Assembly (NCBI GenBank): GCA_021292165.1
Contig: CM037877.1
Location: forward strand, 106,515,858-106,579,857
Reading direction: 5' to 3'
Length of the DNA: 64,000 nucleotides
Source: Shinisaurus crocodilurus
Taxonomy: Eukaryota > Chordata > Lepidosauria > Squamata > Shinisauridae
The notes below the pieces were generated by a model. It saw only the letters and a list, made by a program, of their open reading frames with translations. It ran no database searches and was not told the DNA's origin. Below, one piece after another: positions 19,605 to 31,042 of this stretch. The position numbers were made by a program, and so were the translations under genes. Numbering within the stretch: position 1 is the stretch's first letter; the number at the start of each line of letters is the position of its first letter.

Positions 19605-22289
19605 TTTAATAGAATAAATTGTGTGTTGAAATACTAAATAAGAAATAACAAGGGTATATCCATCTACTATTTGCAAACATGTAATACAGCTTGTATTTGT
19701 AATATCGGTTTTATTTTAAACTCTCTATGGTCCCATAATAACACACACTTAATAGGGGGTAGTGTGGAGGTATAGAATTGCATGGTAAAGCTTATCTTGG
19801 ACTGTACCATTTCTGACTGTAGGGGTGGAATTATATGTTTTGAATATTCCTCAATCTCTCTCCATAGTCTCAGTCCCCCGTCCCCCCCCATACACACACT
19901 TTTGTCTCCATTTGCCATCAAGGTCATGTTCTACATCTTTTTCCTGTTCCTATCAAAAGCTCCCCCTTTTCCCCAGGAAAATAATTAAACCAAATTATAA
20001 TTCCAGTAAATTTTAGAAACAATTTTCAAACCAGAGTACCTACTTTCTCTTCTGAATTTAGGAGTATTTACAGCCTAAGCTCTGTAATACTGCTCCAGTT
20101 ATACCTCCACACTACACGCTAGTATATGTGTGGTACGGGGCCATAGAGAGTTTACGCACAGCATCTAGGATCCTCTCCAAGGAGTGACCTGGCCTGACAC
20201 TATTTGGCCTGAGAACTGATGAGATAGCGAAGTGCAGAGGCAGATAATTGAATTTTATTTTCAACATGCAAACTAAATAGTTGCTTCCCTACTACTGCAC
20301 TAGAAATGCTGAGCCACCAGAGGTGCCGAAATTAAAGGTCATGTTCAAAATGAAATCATTTAATCATGCTCAAGATTGGATTTATAAGATGAGGAAGCTT
20401 GCTCAAGGGTGTATGGATTCATGCATCACATGAGGACCCTGAAGAGACAAGTAAAGAACCAACCCCAGTTGTGGAGGACAGAGCTGTGCACAAATGGCCT
20501 CTCAAAATTCTCCATCCTATTTGTGGGCAGTGAAACTGGAGGGACAATTCAGGGGTAGGAGATGTTCTCCAACAGTTTCTCACAGGTAGGGCTCACCATT
20601 GGCAGGGGTTCTAGCACAGCTTATTTCTTCTTTCCTAAGGTGTTTTTTTTTGGGGGGGGGGGATGGTTGTGCTGCCACTGCAAGTGGCAACAGCAGCAAC
20701 TCTGTTGGCAGCCTGGCCCCCGTTTTGCATACTCCACAATGTCCCATGCTACAGGCTACCAGAGAGAGGATTGTACCATGAAAGGCAGGACAGTCATGCA
20801 CATTCCTCGGCCACCTCTGAAGTAAGGTAAGCACAAGAACACCAAATACAGCCCATGAGAATTTCTCTGAAATTTTCTTCTTTGAATTTCTTTTCGAAAG
20901 CAATTTCTTTTCTATCAAATTGAATGACAATGGTCCAAAAAAATGTGGAAGAAATTTTGAGCACAGATCAGTGGAGGATCTGAAGATGCTATGTTCTTGG
21001 CTCCTCCCCTCCAAAAAGACTGAAAGCCATCAGGATGAGACCCATTAGGACCAGCTAGATAGACCAGAAGTAGGGGAGAGAATGAAAAAGAAAGAAGAGG
21101 TATGCTTCAGTAGGTGGTTTCCTCACCCCTCTGTTCCAGCGGTTCCCTAGGACACATTCATCCTTGGCCCCATAAAATCCAGAGTTCACCACCATCTCCC
21201 TTTTGTATGCAGTGACAAAGCCTCATCCCTCAGGGACTAGTTTGTAGGTTGATTGTAGGTTGTGGAGAGGCTCACTGCTCCACCTGCTGAGGCCCTGAAA
21301 GTTGCTGTGGATGGATTGCTGCCTCACCTGTATCCAAGTTGGAAGAAACCTTTGCTTGAGCATGGTAGGACCCCACCAAGCTGAATGGTTGGACAGGATT
21401 GCCATGAAAGGAGACTGGTTTCAGGGTTGCCATGGTGAGTCTCTTCCCTCTGCTTCAGGTTTCCCTGTGGGGACTACTGCTATCAAGATGGAATCCTGGC
21501 CTACCTGGCTTAAGTCCCAGAATTCTCCACATGAAGCAGTAGTAAGAGTGATAATGGGAGTTGTGTGGCCCTCCAGCTATAGTGGATAGGTAATGAAGCA
21601 TTGATGCTTCCAGGCATTCACACAACTACAATGTATGCACTGTTTAATAATCAAACTGTTGCACTCAGAAAACCTAATGCACCATGTATGCACAGACCAA
21701 GATGCTCAGCCTGTGGTTCCTTTCCCTGTTGTGAGTTCAGCCAACATGCACAGAAGGGTTGCAGACAGTCTACCTAACTCATCTGTATACCAGGAAGGTC
21801 TTTTTAACACAGAGCTTGCAGGGATGGTTCCAAAAGTAGTATGGCGAAGAATTAACTGGGGCCTCAACACCAGCCAAGGCTCCGATGCCCTCAAAGCACT
21901 GCCATTCTCATTTTACATGGAGCACCCAAGAAAATTAGAGGCAGTATAAGACACTTATTGATTTTTATGATATTCCTCTTCCAGGTTAAAGGGAGTCACT
22001 AAGAATCTGTCTAAGAGTCCACAAAAATCCTGGAGTTTGGTTGGGTCCTTTATTAGCTGCATGGAAATTGAACTAATGCAGCTTTTTCCATCTGTATCTC
22101 CATTGCAAGGAACTCTCACCTTGTTGAACTTCTGCCCAATTTGCAGAAGACAGAATTGCTGTCGGGAAAACAGCAGCTGCCTTATGCGGGGTGCTCCTGA
22201 TAGCACATCAGTGAAGTGCATATGAGCCATTTCAATGCTTAGTCATGTATGATGTACCCTTCTGTTGGCCTAGTTGTTCATACCCATCT
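19605..22289. other. non-coding, no recognised element
   Basis: No repeat boundaries or convincing exons seen in 2.7 kb. Open frames of 60-144 codons on both strands lack family motifs. A run of nine or more G at about 20653-20662 is the only low-complexity feature. It could be unique intronic or intergenic sequence. Confidence 0.35.
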
Positions 22290-22692
22290 TAGGGATGTGC
22301 GCGGAGCTCAATCAGGGGATGGACCCCCTGAGCTCCGCGCGACCTACCTTTCCCCTTGCGAGCCAAGCCACAAGCGACTTCCGGGTTCTGGCGCTATGTA
22401 CTTCTGGGTTCCGGCGCTACGTTTTTTATGTAGGAAATGGCAAAAGATATGCCGTTTACGTAGAGTATAGTGAAGTATACATTAAAAATGGCTGCATTTA
22501 CGCAAACTGCGGCCGTTTTTAACCTATACTACGCTATATTCTACGTAAACTACATAGAGCCGGGGAATCCGGAAGTCCATCGAGCGCCTTGGCGAGTGCT
22601 TCAGCTGGCTCTCGCGGGGTGCTCGGCTCGCACGGCGGGAGCACTCGCCGAGCACCCCACGAGTCGGGTGCTGGGCTCGGTGCTCATCCCTA
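22290..22692. mobile_element. fold-back hAT-like MITE, family A copy 4
   Basis: Starts TAGGGATGTGCGCGGAGC and ends GCTCATCCCTA. The hairpin centre pairs GAAGTATACATTAAAAATGG with an inverted copy around TTTACGCAAACTGCGG. Two successive stretches of the CTTCCGGGTTC(T/C)GGCGCTA(T/C)GT block appear at 22377-22422, a local tandem duplication not seen in the other copies. Confidence 0.7.
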
Positions 22693-22964
22693 CGCACCTT
22701 ACTCATAAGAATCAAGGCAAAACCAGTTATACTAGAAAAAGCAATGTCCCAGAGATACTGTCAGCCACAGTGTGAGTGCAACTTAACAATTTGACTGACA
22801 GGTGTACATATCAGTGAATTGAATACTCTTTCCGCTAGCAATCTTGCACCTACATTAAGCTTCATAAGGGCTGCCTGCCTTTACAGAAAAATATTAAGTG
22901 CCACATTAAAAAAAGAGAACATATTTGTAAAAGAAAGAAACTATTCTAGTGATGAGTAGAGAGG

Positions 22965-23838
22965 GTTTTTTTTTCCTTTTTAATATTTTATTTATTTTTC
23001 AAAACAAATTATAACACAGAAAATATATTTAGCAAAATACAAAATTATCACACAAATATAACATAATCAACATACAATAAATCATAAAGTGCTCCCCCCC
23101 ACCCTCCAAGGGACCAATTAATATACTTCTATCCTCTTGATCAAATAAAGTCTAAATTCCAAAAATATAACATATCCTGACAAGGCATGTTACCCTTCCC
23201 CTTTATTAATACATAGTCTAGTAATTGATTCCATATCTCCATAAAATTATTCTTCTTTAGCAATCCTTTTTTGCATTTGATACTACTAGTTAGTTTATCA
23301 TTTAAGGCTATGTCCCAAACTTCCTTATACCAGTCTGTTATTAGGAAAACATGTTGTACTTTCCAATTTCTCGCTATCATTAGCCTGGCCGCAGTTAACA
23401 AGTTTACAATTAACTCCTTCGTATTTTGATCACAAATAAGCTTCTCAGTTATTAATAACAATGCTAATTTTGGACAGACCTCTAAATTAGTACCAATAAT
23501 TTTCGATATTTCTGTAAAAACCTCTCGCCAAAACACCAATACATTTTTACAACTCCACCACATATGAGCATATGTCCCTTTTTCCTGACATCCTCTCCAA
23601 CATAATGCAGAACAATTATTATCTATTCTATTTAATCTTACTGGAGTTAAATACCATCTCCAAATTAGTTTATAAAAATTTTCCTTTATCCTAATTGACA
23701 TCATTTTCACAATCCGTCTATCCCATATATTGTTCCACCCCACCTTCGAGGTCACCTCTTCAAATTCATTATCCCATACAGTCTTAAGCTGATCCTCTTG
23801 TTCTTTTGCTTTTTGGATCAATCTATATAAATCCCTGG
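22965..23838 (-). pseudogene. 5'-truncated L1 LINE with ORF2 C-terminus
   Basis: The reverse-strand frame 23141-23821 (226 residues, open) is the C-terminal end of an L1 ORF2 protein. It shows the conserved IWRWYLTPVRLNRID stretch, then a Cys/His motif (CWRGCQEKGTYAHMWWSC) and the distal WNQLLDYVLIKG segment. A 3' UTR and A-rich tail follow (T run at 22966-22976 on the plus strand). GTAGAGAGG occurs at both edges (22956-22964 and 23839-23847), a target-site duplication typical of L1 insertion. The element lacks its promoter, ORF1, endonuclease and catalytic reverse transcriptase, so it is dead on arrival. Confidence 0.9.
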
Positions 23839-23878
23839 GTAGAGAGGTTTATTGATGACATTGATGATGTCTGGATAC

Positions 23879-24568
23879 CAGGGATGGGGACTCGGACTCC
23901 AGGACTCGACTCATGAGTCGGACTGAGTCCCCCCTCTGACTCGAGTCAGACTCGAGTCCCAATATTTTTAATGGGACTCAAGACTCGACTCGAGACTCGA
24001 GACCAAGGACTCGTGTTCCAAAATTGTGTTCCTCAAATGCAACATGGATAGGTTTTAGGAAGTACAGCAAGTTTATTTTTTAAAATCATTTTCCTAAAAT
24101 GCAACCTTTCAGACATTTTGGGTTTGGCTGCCTCTGCCTGCCTGTTTGGGGTTCCCAGCCTCCTCTGCCTGCCTGGTCTCTTCTTAACTAGTTCCACAGT
24201 TTGAATTGTCCAATACAAAGGCCTCTGCCTGCCTGCTTTGGGGTTCCCTGCCTCCTCTGCCTGTCTGGTTATTTTGGGTTTGTCTGCCTGGTCTGTTCTT
24301 GCCAAAATCAGTTGCAGAGTTTTGAAATAAAAAGGCACACGTGCCTAGAATTTATTTAAACCACACATCTGAAATAGCCTTATTTTGTTGGGAAAAACCC
24401 CCATTGATTTTAATAGGGACTCGTGGAGTCAGCTTTGGGAGGGACTCGTGACTCGTGACTCGTGAGTCACCATTTTGGACCAAGGACTCGGACTTGGACT
24501 CGAGACTCGGGTCCAAAGACTCGTGACTCGACTCGTGACTCGAAACCAAGGACTCTTCAACATCCCTG
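23879..24568 (+). mobile_element. 690-bp hAT element rich in GACTCGAGTC motifs, copy 1
   Basis: Begins CAGGGATGGGGACTCGG and ends TCTTCAACATCCCTG, flanked by perfect CTGGATAC duplications (23871-23878 and 24569-24576). Both ends hold dense arrays of GACTCGAGTC, GACTCGTG and related words over about 120 bases each. The interior repeats CCTCTGCCTGCCTG words. No transposase is visible. The second copy is at 34990-35654 in inverted orientation. Confidence 0.9.
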
Positions 24569-24747
24569 CTGGATACTAGGTTTGCTACGTACTCGCAGAA
24601 CTATTTTCCCCACTAAGGCATGAACCTGGAGATTTAACATGGCAAGGGTGCTTCTAGATTGACACCAGTGCTCTAAAAGTGTTAGATCTAGCTTAAGCCT
24701 CAGTGCCTGTGCCATGCTGTGAGTTTCCTCGCCCATCCAAGCACCAG

Positions 24748-24990
24748 CCAATGATAAGGAGTGTTGGACTGGGACTCGGGAGATCCGGGTTCTAGTCCCC
24801 GCTCGGTCATGAAACCCACTGGGTGAGTTTGGGCCAGTCACTGACTCTCAGCTTAACCTACCTCACAGGGTTGTTGTGAGGATAAAATGGAGAGGAGGAG
24901 GAGGAGGAGGATCATGTAAGCCGTCTTGGATTCCTTGCAGGAAAAAAGGTGGGGTATAAATATAATAAATAAATAAATAAATAAATAGTA
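24748..24990 (+). mobile_element. tRNA-derived reptile SINE, copy 4 (near full length)
   Basis: Plus-strand copy. The B-box-like GGGTTCTAGTCCCCGC lies at 24788-24803, then GGGCCAGTCACTGACTCTCA, CTCACAGGGTTGTTGTGAGG, an expanded GGAGGAGGA run, the AAGCCGTCTTGGATTCCTTG block and (AAAT)n tail at 24965-24990. Confidence 0.9.
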
Positions 24991-25070
24991 TTACTGAATG
25001 ATGTAGTGGTATTCCTAAATGTTACAGAAGGAAGGGGGGGGGGAGAGACTTGTTGGCAGCATACCCATGC

Positions 25071-25470
25071 TAGAGATGTATGAGAAATTCATTTCATTTC
25101 AGACCAGACCTCCCAAACTTGAACATGGACTCGAACACTATGGTTGAAGTTCACACAATTCCAATCTTGCAATGCAATTTGCAGAGCAAGAAATGTGTGC
25201 TCAATAATGCATCCATTGGAAAATTATGCATGAAAAAAGTGTGTCCTTTGGAGGAAAAAGCACATTCACATACTTTAGTGAATAGAAGAAAAGTGCATAC
25301 TTCTTAAAAATGCACACAAAAATGTGTATCTGTGGGAAAATGCACATTGAAAGATGCACACATGGGAAAAAAGAGCTCACACTCTGATATGGACACGAGT
25401 TGGGATGAGATTCAAGGTGGAAATTGGAGAAGCTTGACAAGCTAGGGTTTTACATATTTTCATATCCCTA
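25071..25470. mobile_element. possible TAGAGATG-ended hAT relic
   Basis: Starts TAGAGATGTATGAGAAATTC and ends CATATCCCTA. The interior repeats GTGTGCTC/GTGCATAC/AATGCACA-type words at short spacing. Similar in style to 25910-26333 and 10907-11309. No clean target duplication. Confidence 0.4.
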
Positions 25471-25909
25471 TCCCCATCATGGTGGGATGTGGATCCCACT
25501 TCTCAGTCAAGGGCAGTACATGTTTTCAAAACCAAAAAGGTCTTAGGTTTACTTTCCACACTCAGCCTGTTAAATGGCTCATCATATTTGAATTTTCCTG
25601 CCTAGGAAAAGCTTAAGCTTATCAGCAGGAGTTCTATCTGGATGAGACACACAAATGGTGAGTGACAGTTTACTAGATTGCCTGTCAGGCCTAGTGTAAA
25701 TGCTATCATGCCAGCCTGATCCCTCAGAGATAGTGAACACCATTGACTAATAGTGGAGTCAACAGCAACTGTGATTTGCTTCAGAAAAATATACACAGCC
25801 TGGGCTGGTTGAATATACTCTGTGGCAAAGAAACACAAATGCTGCACAACTCTGTCAGTGAACTCTGCTAATAACTGGGTAGCGAAAGTAAGACAAATTG
25901 AGTGCATGC
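25471..25909. other. no recognised feature
   Basis: Non-coding sequence with no element boundary recognised. Confidence 0.35.
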
Positions 25910-26333
25910 TAGGGATGAGAGAAACAGCAAAACTCGAGCTCGCTGAAGTTCTCCAAATTCCACCTCGAAGCTCATTCTGATTCGAGTCCGTATCAGATTG
26001 AGAGCTTTGGGTTTTTTTCTTTATGCATGAAAATCTGTGCTTCTGTTCATGTGTATTTTTCCAGATGTACACATAAATTGTGTACAATTTTTGAAAAGCA
26101 CTCATTTTTCAAACATGCTCATTTTGAAATATACTCATTTATGAAATGTACACATGCATTTCAACACTTATATTTTTTTTTGTGGGGGGGGGGGTCCACA
26201 AATCACACTGCAAGCTCAGCAAGATATGAACTTAGACCACAGATTGCGTCCAAGTCCGTGTTCAGTCCGGAAGGTAGGAACTGGGTAAAATCCTTATTCG
26301 AAACAAACTGAAATGAATTTCTCAAACATCTCA
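25910..26333. mobile_element. possible TAGGGATG-ended hAT relic
   Basis: Starts TAGGGATGAGAGAAAC and ends near GAATTTCTCAAACATCTCA. Contains GAGCTCGCTGAAGTTCTCC and several ACTCATTT(A/C)-type words. Boundaries on the right are approximate. Confidence 0.35.
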
Positions 26334-26644
26334 AATCGGACCCATTAAACTCTAAATAATCTTTATTCCCAGGGTAGCTTTACCCTCTCATGTGTGCAGA
26401 TTTGTTAATTTGTCAACTTTAAAAATGAAGGGCATTTTCACTGAAGTGAGAGACTATGGGATGGCTCATACATACATGTCATTGGCTTTAGCATCAAGCA
26501 GTTTAAGCTGTGATAGAGCATTCACTCATGTAATCACCAGTGGTGCTGAGGAATGTTTTGCAGTGTAGGCACTCACCATGGTAGTCCGGAAAGCCACACA
26601 CCCCAAGGAAAGTCCAGGCTACTGTGTTAATCCATATCAACAAA

Positions 26645-26828
26645 CCAGTTATAGCAGTTTTCATCTCCACTTGGAGCAGGTCTTTTGTAAAGATAATGGG
26701 TCTCAATTGCCCATTCCAGACCAAGTCACCACAACATGCTTTGCATTACAACAGGGAACAATACATTGTTGTTGCTCTTTTCCCCCTTCCCCCCAGCCGC
26801 TGTGAAACTCAGAGGGAGAAGGAAATTC

Positions 26829-26863
<35 letters not shown>

Positions 26864-26905
26864 GACATCAGAATCCCTGCTAATGAAAAATGCCAGCACT
26901 GGTTC
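26645..26905. repeat. unclassified dispersed repeat R, copy 2
   Basis: Same block order as 13635-13905 (see that entry). Copy 2 holds a (TG)n run at 26833-26860 where copy 1 has non-repetitive sequence. Confidence 0.55.
26833..26860 (+). repeat. (TG)n microsatellite
   Basis: About 14 uninterrupted TG units. Confidence 0.95.
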
Positions 26906-27278
26906 CACTACAGCACCACTGGTTCGACTACACCACTGATAATCACCGCAGGCAGATCACCCAATGGTGATTCAAACCCAATATTTTTCAGTGGAGACAA
27001 GTAGTCACATATTCAGCTGAGAGTCAAGTGTAGAGTAATTATGCATGTATGAACCAGCCCAGATTCGGATTCTGCATATGGATCTTCAGGTTGTTGGTAA
27101 TATATGGAAGTGTGGACGCCATCCAAAATGGGTGGAAGGAGCATGCCCGTTGCATATATGTTGCATGAATGAACAATGCACACATGATATTGTGCATGTG
27201 GTAGTGGGCATGCACGTCTATCTCTGCAATTGCATGCATACAGGATTTGTAGGCTGCTGAATGAGTGGAGCACCTACA

Positions 27279-27403
27279 GCTGGGGTGGGCAACTTGTTTT
27301 GACCTACAACTCCCATCACCCTTCACCATTAGCTATGCTGGCTAGGGCTGATGAGAGTTGTGGGGGGGGGGAGCATCTGGAGGTCCACAAGCTGCCTATC
27401 CCT
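27279..27403. mobile_element. hAT MITE (GGGGTGGGCAACTTG type)
   Basis: Inverted ends CTGGGGTGGGCAACTTG and CAAGCTGCCTATCCCT enclose the CTACAACTCCCATCA...TGATGAGAGTTGTGG fold-back. Flanks CACCTACA and CACCTAGA match at 7 of 8 positions. A poly(G) run at 27362-27371 lies inside. Confidence 0.7.
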
Positions 27404-27560
27404 CACCTAGAGAATGATTCAAAACTAATTACTGAATTCTTACTATAAATGTCTAGGCAACAAATCTAAGCCATTAAGAAGGATGATCTACAATTAGCTT
27501 ACACAAGAGCTGGAGGCAAGGCTACTGAAAATAAAATCACAGATCATCGATTTCATGTCT

Positions 27561-27598
27561 GAACATAGAAAGCTGCCTTGTACCAAATCAAAAGATTT
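27561..27598 (-). repeat. possible tRNA-SINE 3' tail fragment
   Basis: AACATAGAAAGCTGCCTTGT is the complement of the ACAAGGCAGCTTTCTATGTT tail that I associate with a common reptile tRNA-SINE. Only the tail is present. Confidence 0.4.
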
Positions 27599-27632
27599 CT
27601 TAAAGAGTGGTCACACAATCACCTCTTTCAAG

Positions 27633-28132
27633 TAGGGATGTACGGATTTTGTTAAATCTATTCCATCTGTTTTCTTGCGGATTGTCAGACATCTTTCGTT
27701 CCATTGTCCAATCATTGATGGAATTGGATTTTTTAAAAACTAGACTTTCATGCTACTTGTGCTAATTTGCGGACTTGCACATTTGCATAAATGCGCTAAT
27801 GAGCATTAGTGCAGATCCCCTCCAGTAGTGAAGAACTGATCCACAAGTCTGCGGAATCTGGGTGACTCAGAAAAGACAGTCCACTGCGCAGGGCCGGTGC
27901 TACCACTAGGCCAACTAGGCAGCCGCCTAGGGCACAGGGCTAAAGGGGGCGCCAGAAACACCTTGGGAAAAAAATACAGCGCTCTCAAGTGGGAAGGGGG
28001 GGCGCTAAATATCTGATCTTGCCTAGGGCACCAAACTGCCTTGCACCGGTCCTGCCACTGCGGAATCTGTGGGTCACATTCATAGAAATCTGAACTCATC
28101 CAAATCCGTTGCAGATTTCTCCGACATCCCTG
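27633..28132. mobile_element. hAT element J copy 1, carrying a nested MITE
   Basis: Runs from TAGGGATGTACGGATTT to TTTCTCCGACATCCCTG, with flanks CTTTCAAG and CTTTCAAT (7 of 8). A different MITE (27889-28054) sits inside with its own perfect duplication, so J was inserted first. A related element is at 46120-46549. Confidence 0.75.
27889..28054. mobile_element. 166-bp CAGGRCCGGTGC hAT MITE, copy 1 (nested)
   Basis: Ends CAGGGCCGGTGC and GCACCGGTCCTG, flanked by perfect CCACTGCG on both sides (27881-27888 and 28055-28062). Nested inside element J. A sister copy at 55265-55432 also has a perfect duplication. Confidence 0.92.
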
Positions 28133-28140
28133 CTTTCAAT

Positions 28141-30368
28141 GTGGCTGGCACCACCCCCTCTTGCAAAGTGGCATTAACTACCTTTTGAACCTGCCCAGTC
28201 AGTTCCCAACCCCCCCCCCCGCAACCCCTTGTAGTTAATAGCCAGTATAATGGAGGACATATTGTGGGTGAGACTTCAGGCTTCTCTGAACACAGGACTT
28301 TCAGATTCAAACAAGAGCTTCCAAATTTCTTAAAGCCTGTGATTTCATTTGGTAGCTTGGAATTGTATATATCTCAGGTTGACATCCAAGCACCTTATGT
28401 GACATATTCTCTGGATGGGAGATGATTCTAGTTCTCATTTTAAATGCCCATGTGCTGCTTTACACCACTATATGTATCCCATAATTATATCTAAAGTCTA
28501 TAATATGCCTGTATTTCTTTTCCAATCCATGCAGCTGAAATGATAAATAGTACCTAGTATGCAAAGGATGCTTAAGAGCACAATTCATTAAGGTTGATGC
28601 ATGGCCGACAATGATAAATCTGATATTTGTAGGGGTCTTTTTAGAGTTTAATGATTCACATTAATTCCTCATCCCATACAAATTAACTCCCTATATGGAT
28701 CTTCAATGGAGATTGCATTGTCACTGGATTGAAATGAAGTTCAGCAGAGCATTCATCTGTACATATCAATGATTAGACTGCCGTTAGAAAAGATTAATTT
28801 TCCTAATGTTTCTTTCGAAGCCAAACTTATAGAAAAGTGACGATTCACTGAAATGATTCTGAAGAATGTCATGATAACAATCTGGGCAAACTGACATCAA
28901 AATGATACAAAATATGAAAGGGGTTTGATAGTCCCTGGGGTAGGTAGCTTGTTAAATGTTAATAGCCACATTCAAAATATGGTTTGGAGGGCTGCTCGTT
29001 TGGCAATTTACTTTAATATGATGGGACCATTTCCATTTTATGCTGAAGCAATCAGCTCAATTCCCACATTTAGAGCTTTTCTAGATCAGGCTGTTTAACC
29101 TGCTGTGTCTGCTTCCAGTTTCATTACAAAATTAAGATTGGAGCTCTACATGGATTCTTTTCCTTTCCTGCCTTTCTGTACTTTCTGCTACATAACCTCT
29201 AGGTGGTGCTATAGTATAGTGGAATAATAATGCAACTACGTTAGGGGGACTAGTGCTTTGTTTTGCTTTCACAAAAAAAACCTGGATTTTTGATGTTCTA
29301 ACAGTCCTACCCCAACTTCTGTTAAAAACCAGAAGCAAAACTGGATGGTGACAACGTAATCTAAAGCACCCAAAAACGACCATGAGTGAGGAATGATGAG
29401 TGCACAATAAAAGCCTTGTCTAGAAAAGCTCTTAGTGAACAGCAAGAAAACTAATTTGACCAACAAGAATACACAAAAAATGAAGGGAAAGCAATCCACT
29501 AGTGCAAGGCAGGTGCCAGGGATCAGTATTGTTAGGCACCTGCCTTAAGGCCCACATCCCAGTAAGGGACCTTCTGCCAATCACTGGAGTTTCTAACTTA
29601 GTCCTTCTTCCTCCTTGCTGTTGCTTTCTGTTTACTTGCTTTCTCTAAAGGCCAAACTACACATGATGTTAATCACATAGTTCTGCCCTTATGTACACTT
29701 TTGTTCTTTGCGAATTGCCAATGCAGAGGGCCAGGTGTGGATTGGGACCCTAGTGTGGGAATCAGAGGAACATTACCACCCCCTGCCGCCCATAATCCAG
29801 ATCAGGCCCCTTGTGACTGCAATAAATTTGCATTGTCAAAGAAGTTCCCTTTGGAATGAATGCTACGGTATTTGAAGCTAAAAGATAAGTAAAGCATATT
29901 TAGATACTGCTTAATAAGTGCTAACTTGTTATAGTATTCTGCATTGATTTGTATTTTAATAGTATTGCACTTCTTTTTGATACAGAAAACATTTGCAAAG
30001 CATCATGTTGAAGAACAATAAACTGTTTAATACAGTCTATTGCTAGTAGTCTTATACAAATTGTTTCAGAAATAAAATCCATGTACCAGTTATTATGCTG
30101 ATGCCTCAAAGAACTGCTTGAGTCTGGGAGGAAAAAGTCTTTCCAGAAATAGCTGTATTTCACTTAACATATAATGATAACCCTCCTCATCTCTAATAAT
30201 GAAGTGACATGAAGTGATAGTCTATTACAGACCTAAGTAGTGCAAGCATAAACCATGTAAATGTGTGTCTGATAGGTGTGTGTGTGTGTCTGTGTCTGTG
30301 TGTTGTGCTAGTATGGAGGACCAAGTTTACAGTACTGGCTTTATAATATGTTCTGTGATCCTGTAGAA
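28141..30368. other. non-coding, no recognised element
   Basis: 2.2 kb without recognisable repeat ends or exons. A short poly(C) run is at 28209-28219 and a GT-rich patch at 30270-30303. It may be unique sequence. Confidence 0.4.
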
Positions 30369-31042
30369 CAGTGTTCTCCGACCTTGGGTCCCCAGATGTT
30401 TTTGGCCTACAACTGCTAGGGACGTAGACGCTCACCTTGCGCAGCTCGTGTGTGCCCCGAACTGGGCCCGCCCGTGCCCCGAATTGGGCCTGCCCATGCG
30501 AGGCTCGCCCATACTTATGGGATCTTCGGCGGCTCACCTCTCCGCAGCGAGCTGTCCGTGCCGGCCGCTCCAGGCCCGTCGCGTCATTTCTGGCACGGCA
30601 GGAAGTGACACGACGGGACCCTGCGGCAGCGTGCTGGACCCCCGCACTAGGTTTTTGGCGGGGAAAACCAGGGCAACAGGGCTGTTTAAGCACTGTTGCC
30701 CTGGTTCCCCCCGCCAAAAAACTAGCGCGGGGGTCCAGCGCGCCTCCGCAGCAGGATGTGACGCAACGGTGACGGCAGTGGCTCCGGCGGTGGCAGTGGC
30801 TCCGGCGGCGGCGGCAACTTGAGTGGCGCGAGCGGTGCGGAGAACTGCTCCGCGCCACTCTGAAGAGCGAGATTGGGCCGCCGCCGCCACGGAGGACCCG
30901 AGCGCGGAGAGCTTAGAGCCCAGGTAGGGCTCTAAAAACTCCCATACTCCCAGCATGCCCCAGCCATCATAGCTACGCTGGCTGGGGCATGCTGGGAGTT
31001 GTAAGCCAAAAACATATGGGGATCCAACGTTGGAGAACACTG
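30369..31042. mobile_element. family M fold-back MITE split by a GC-rich element
   Basis: Left arm CAGTGTTCTCCGACCTTGGG (30369-30416) and right arm ending TTGGAGAACACTG (from about 30943 to 31042) are the two halves of the 135-bp hairpin MITE seen whole at 54726. The intervening 30417-30934 is a different element. Confidence 0.8.
30417..30934. mobile_element. GC-rich hAT-like MITE, family G (518 bp, nested)
   Basis: Begins TAGGGACGTAG and ends AGGGCTCTA. The flanks ACAACTGC and AAAACTCC match at 6 of 8, so boundaries are approximate. The interior is GC-rich, with an inverted pair of GGACCCCCGC / GCGGGGGTCC blocks around CCCTGGTT, and (GGCGGT)n-like repeats at 30783-30812. It shares blocks with 12247-12513, 1890-2203 and 39054-39392. 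Confidence 0.65.

Noticed and set aside
26833..26860. CRISPR-like or regulatory array
   Set aside because: A simple TG microsatellite; no spacer-repeat structure exists anywhere in the window.
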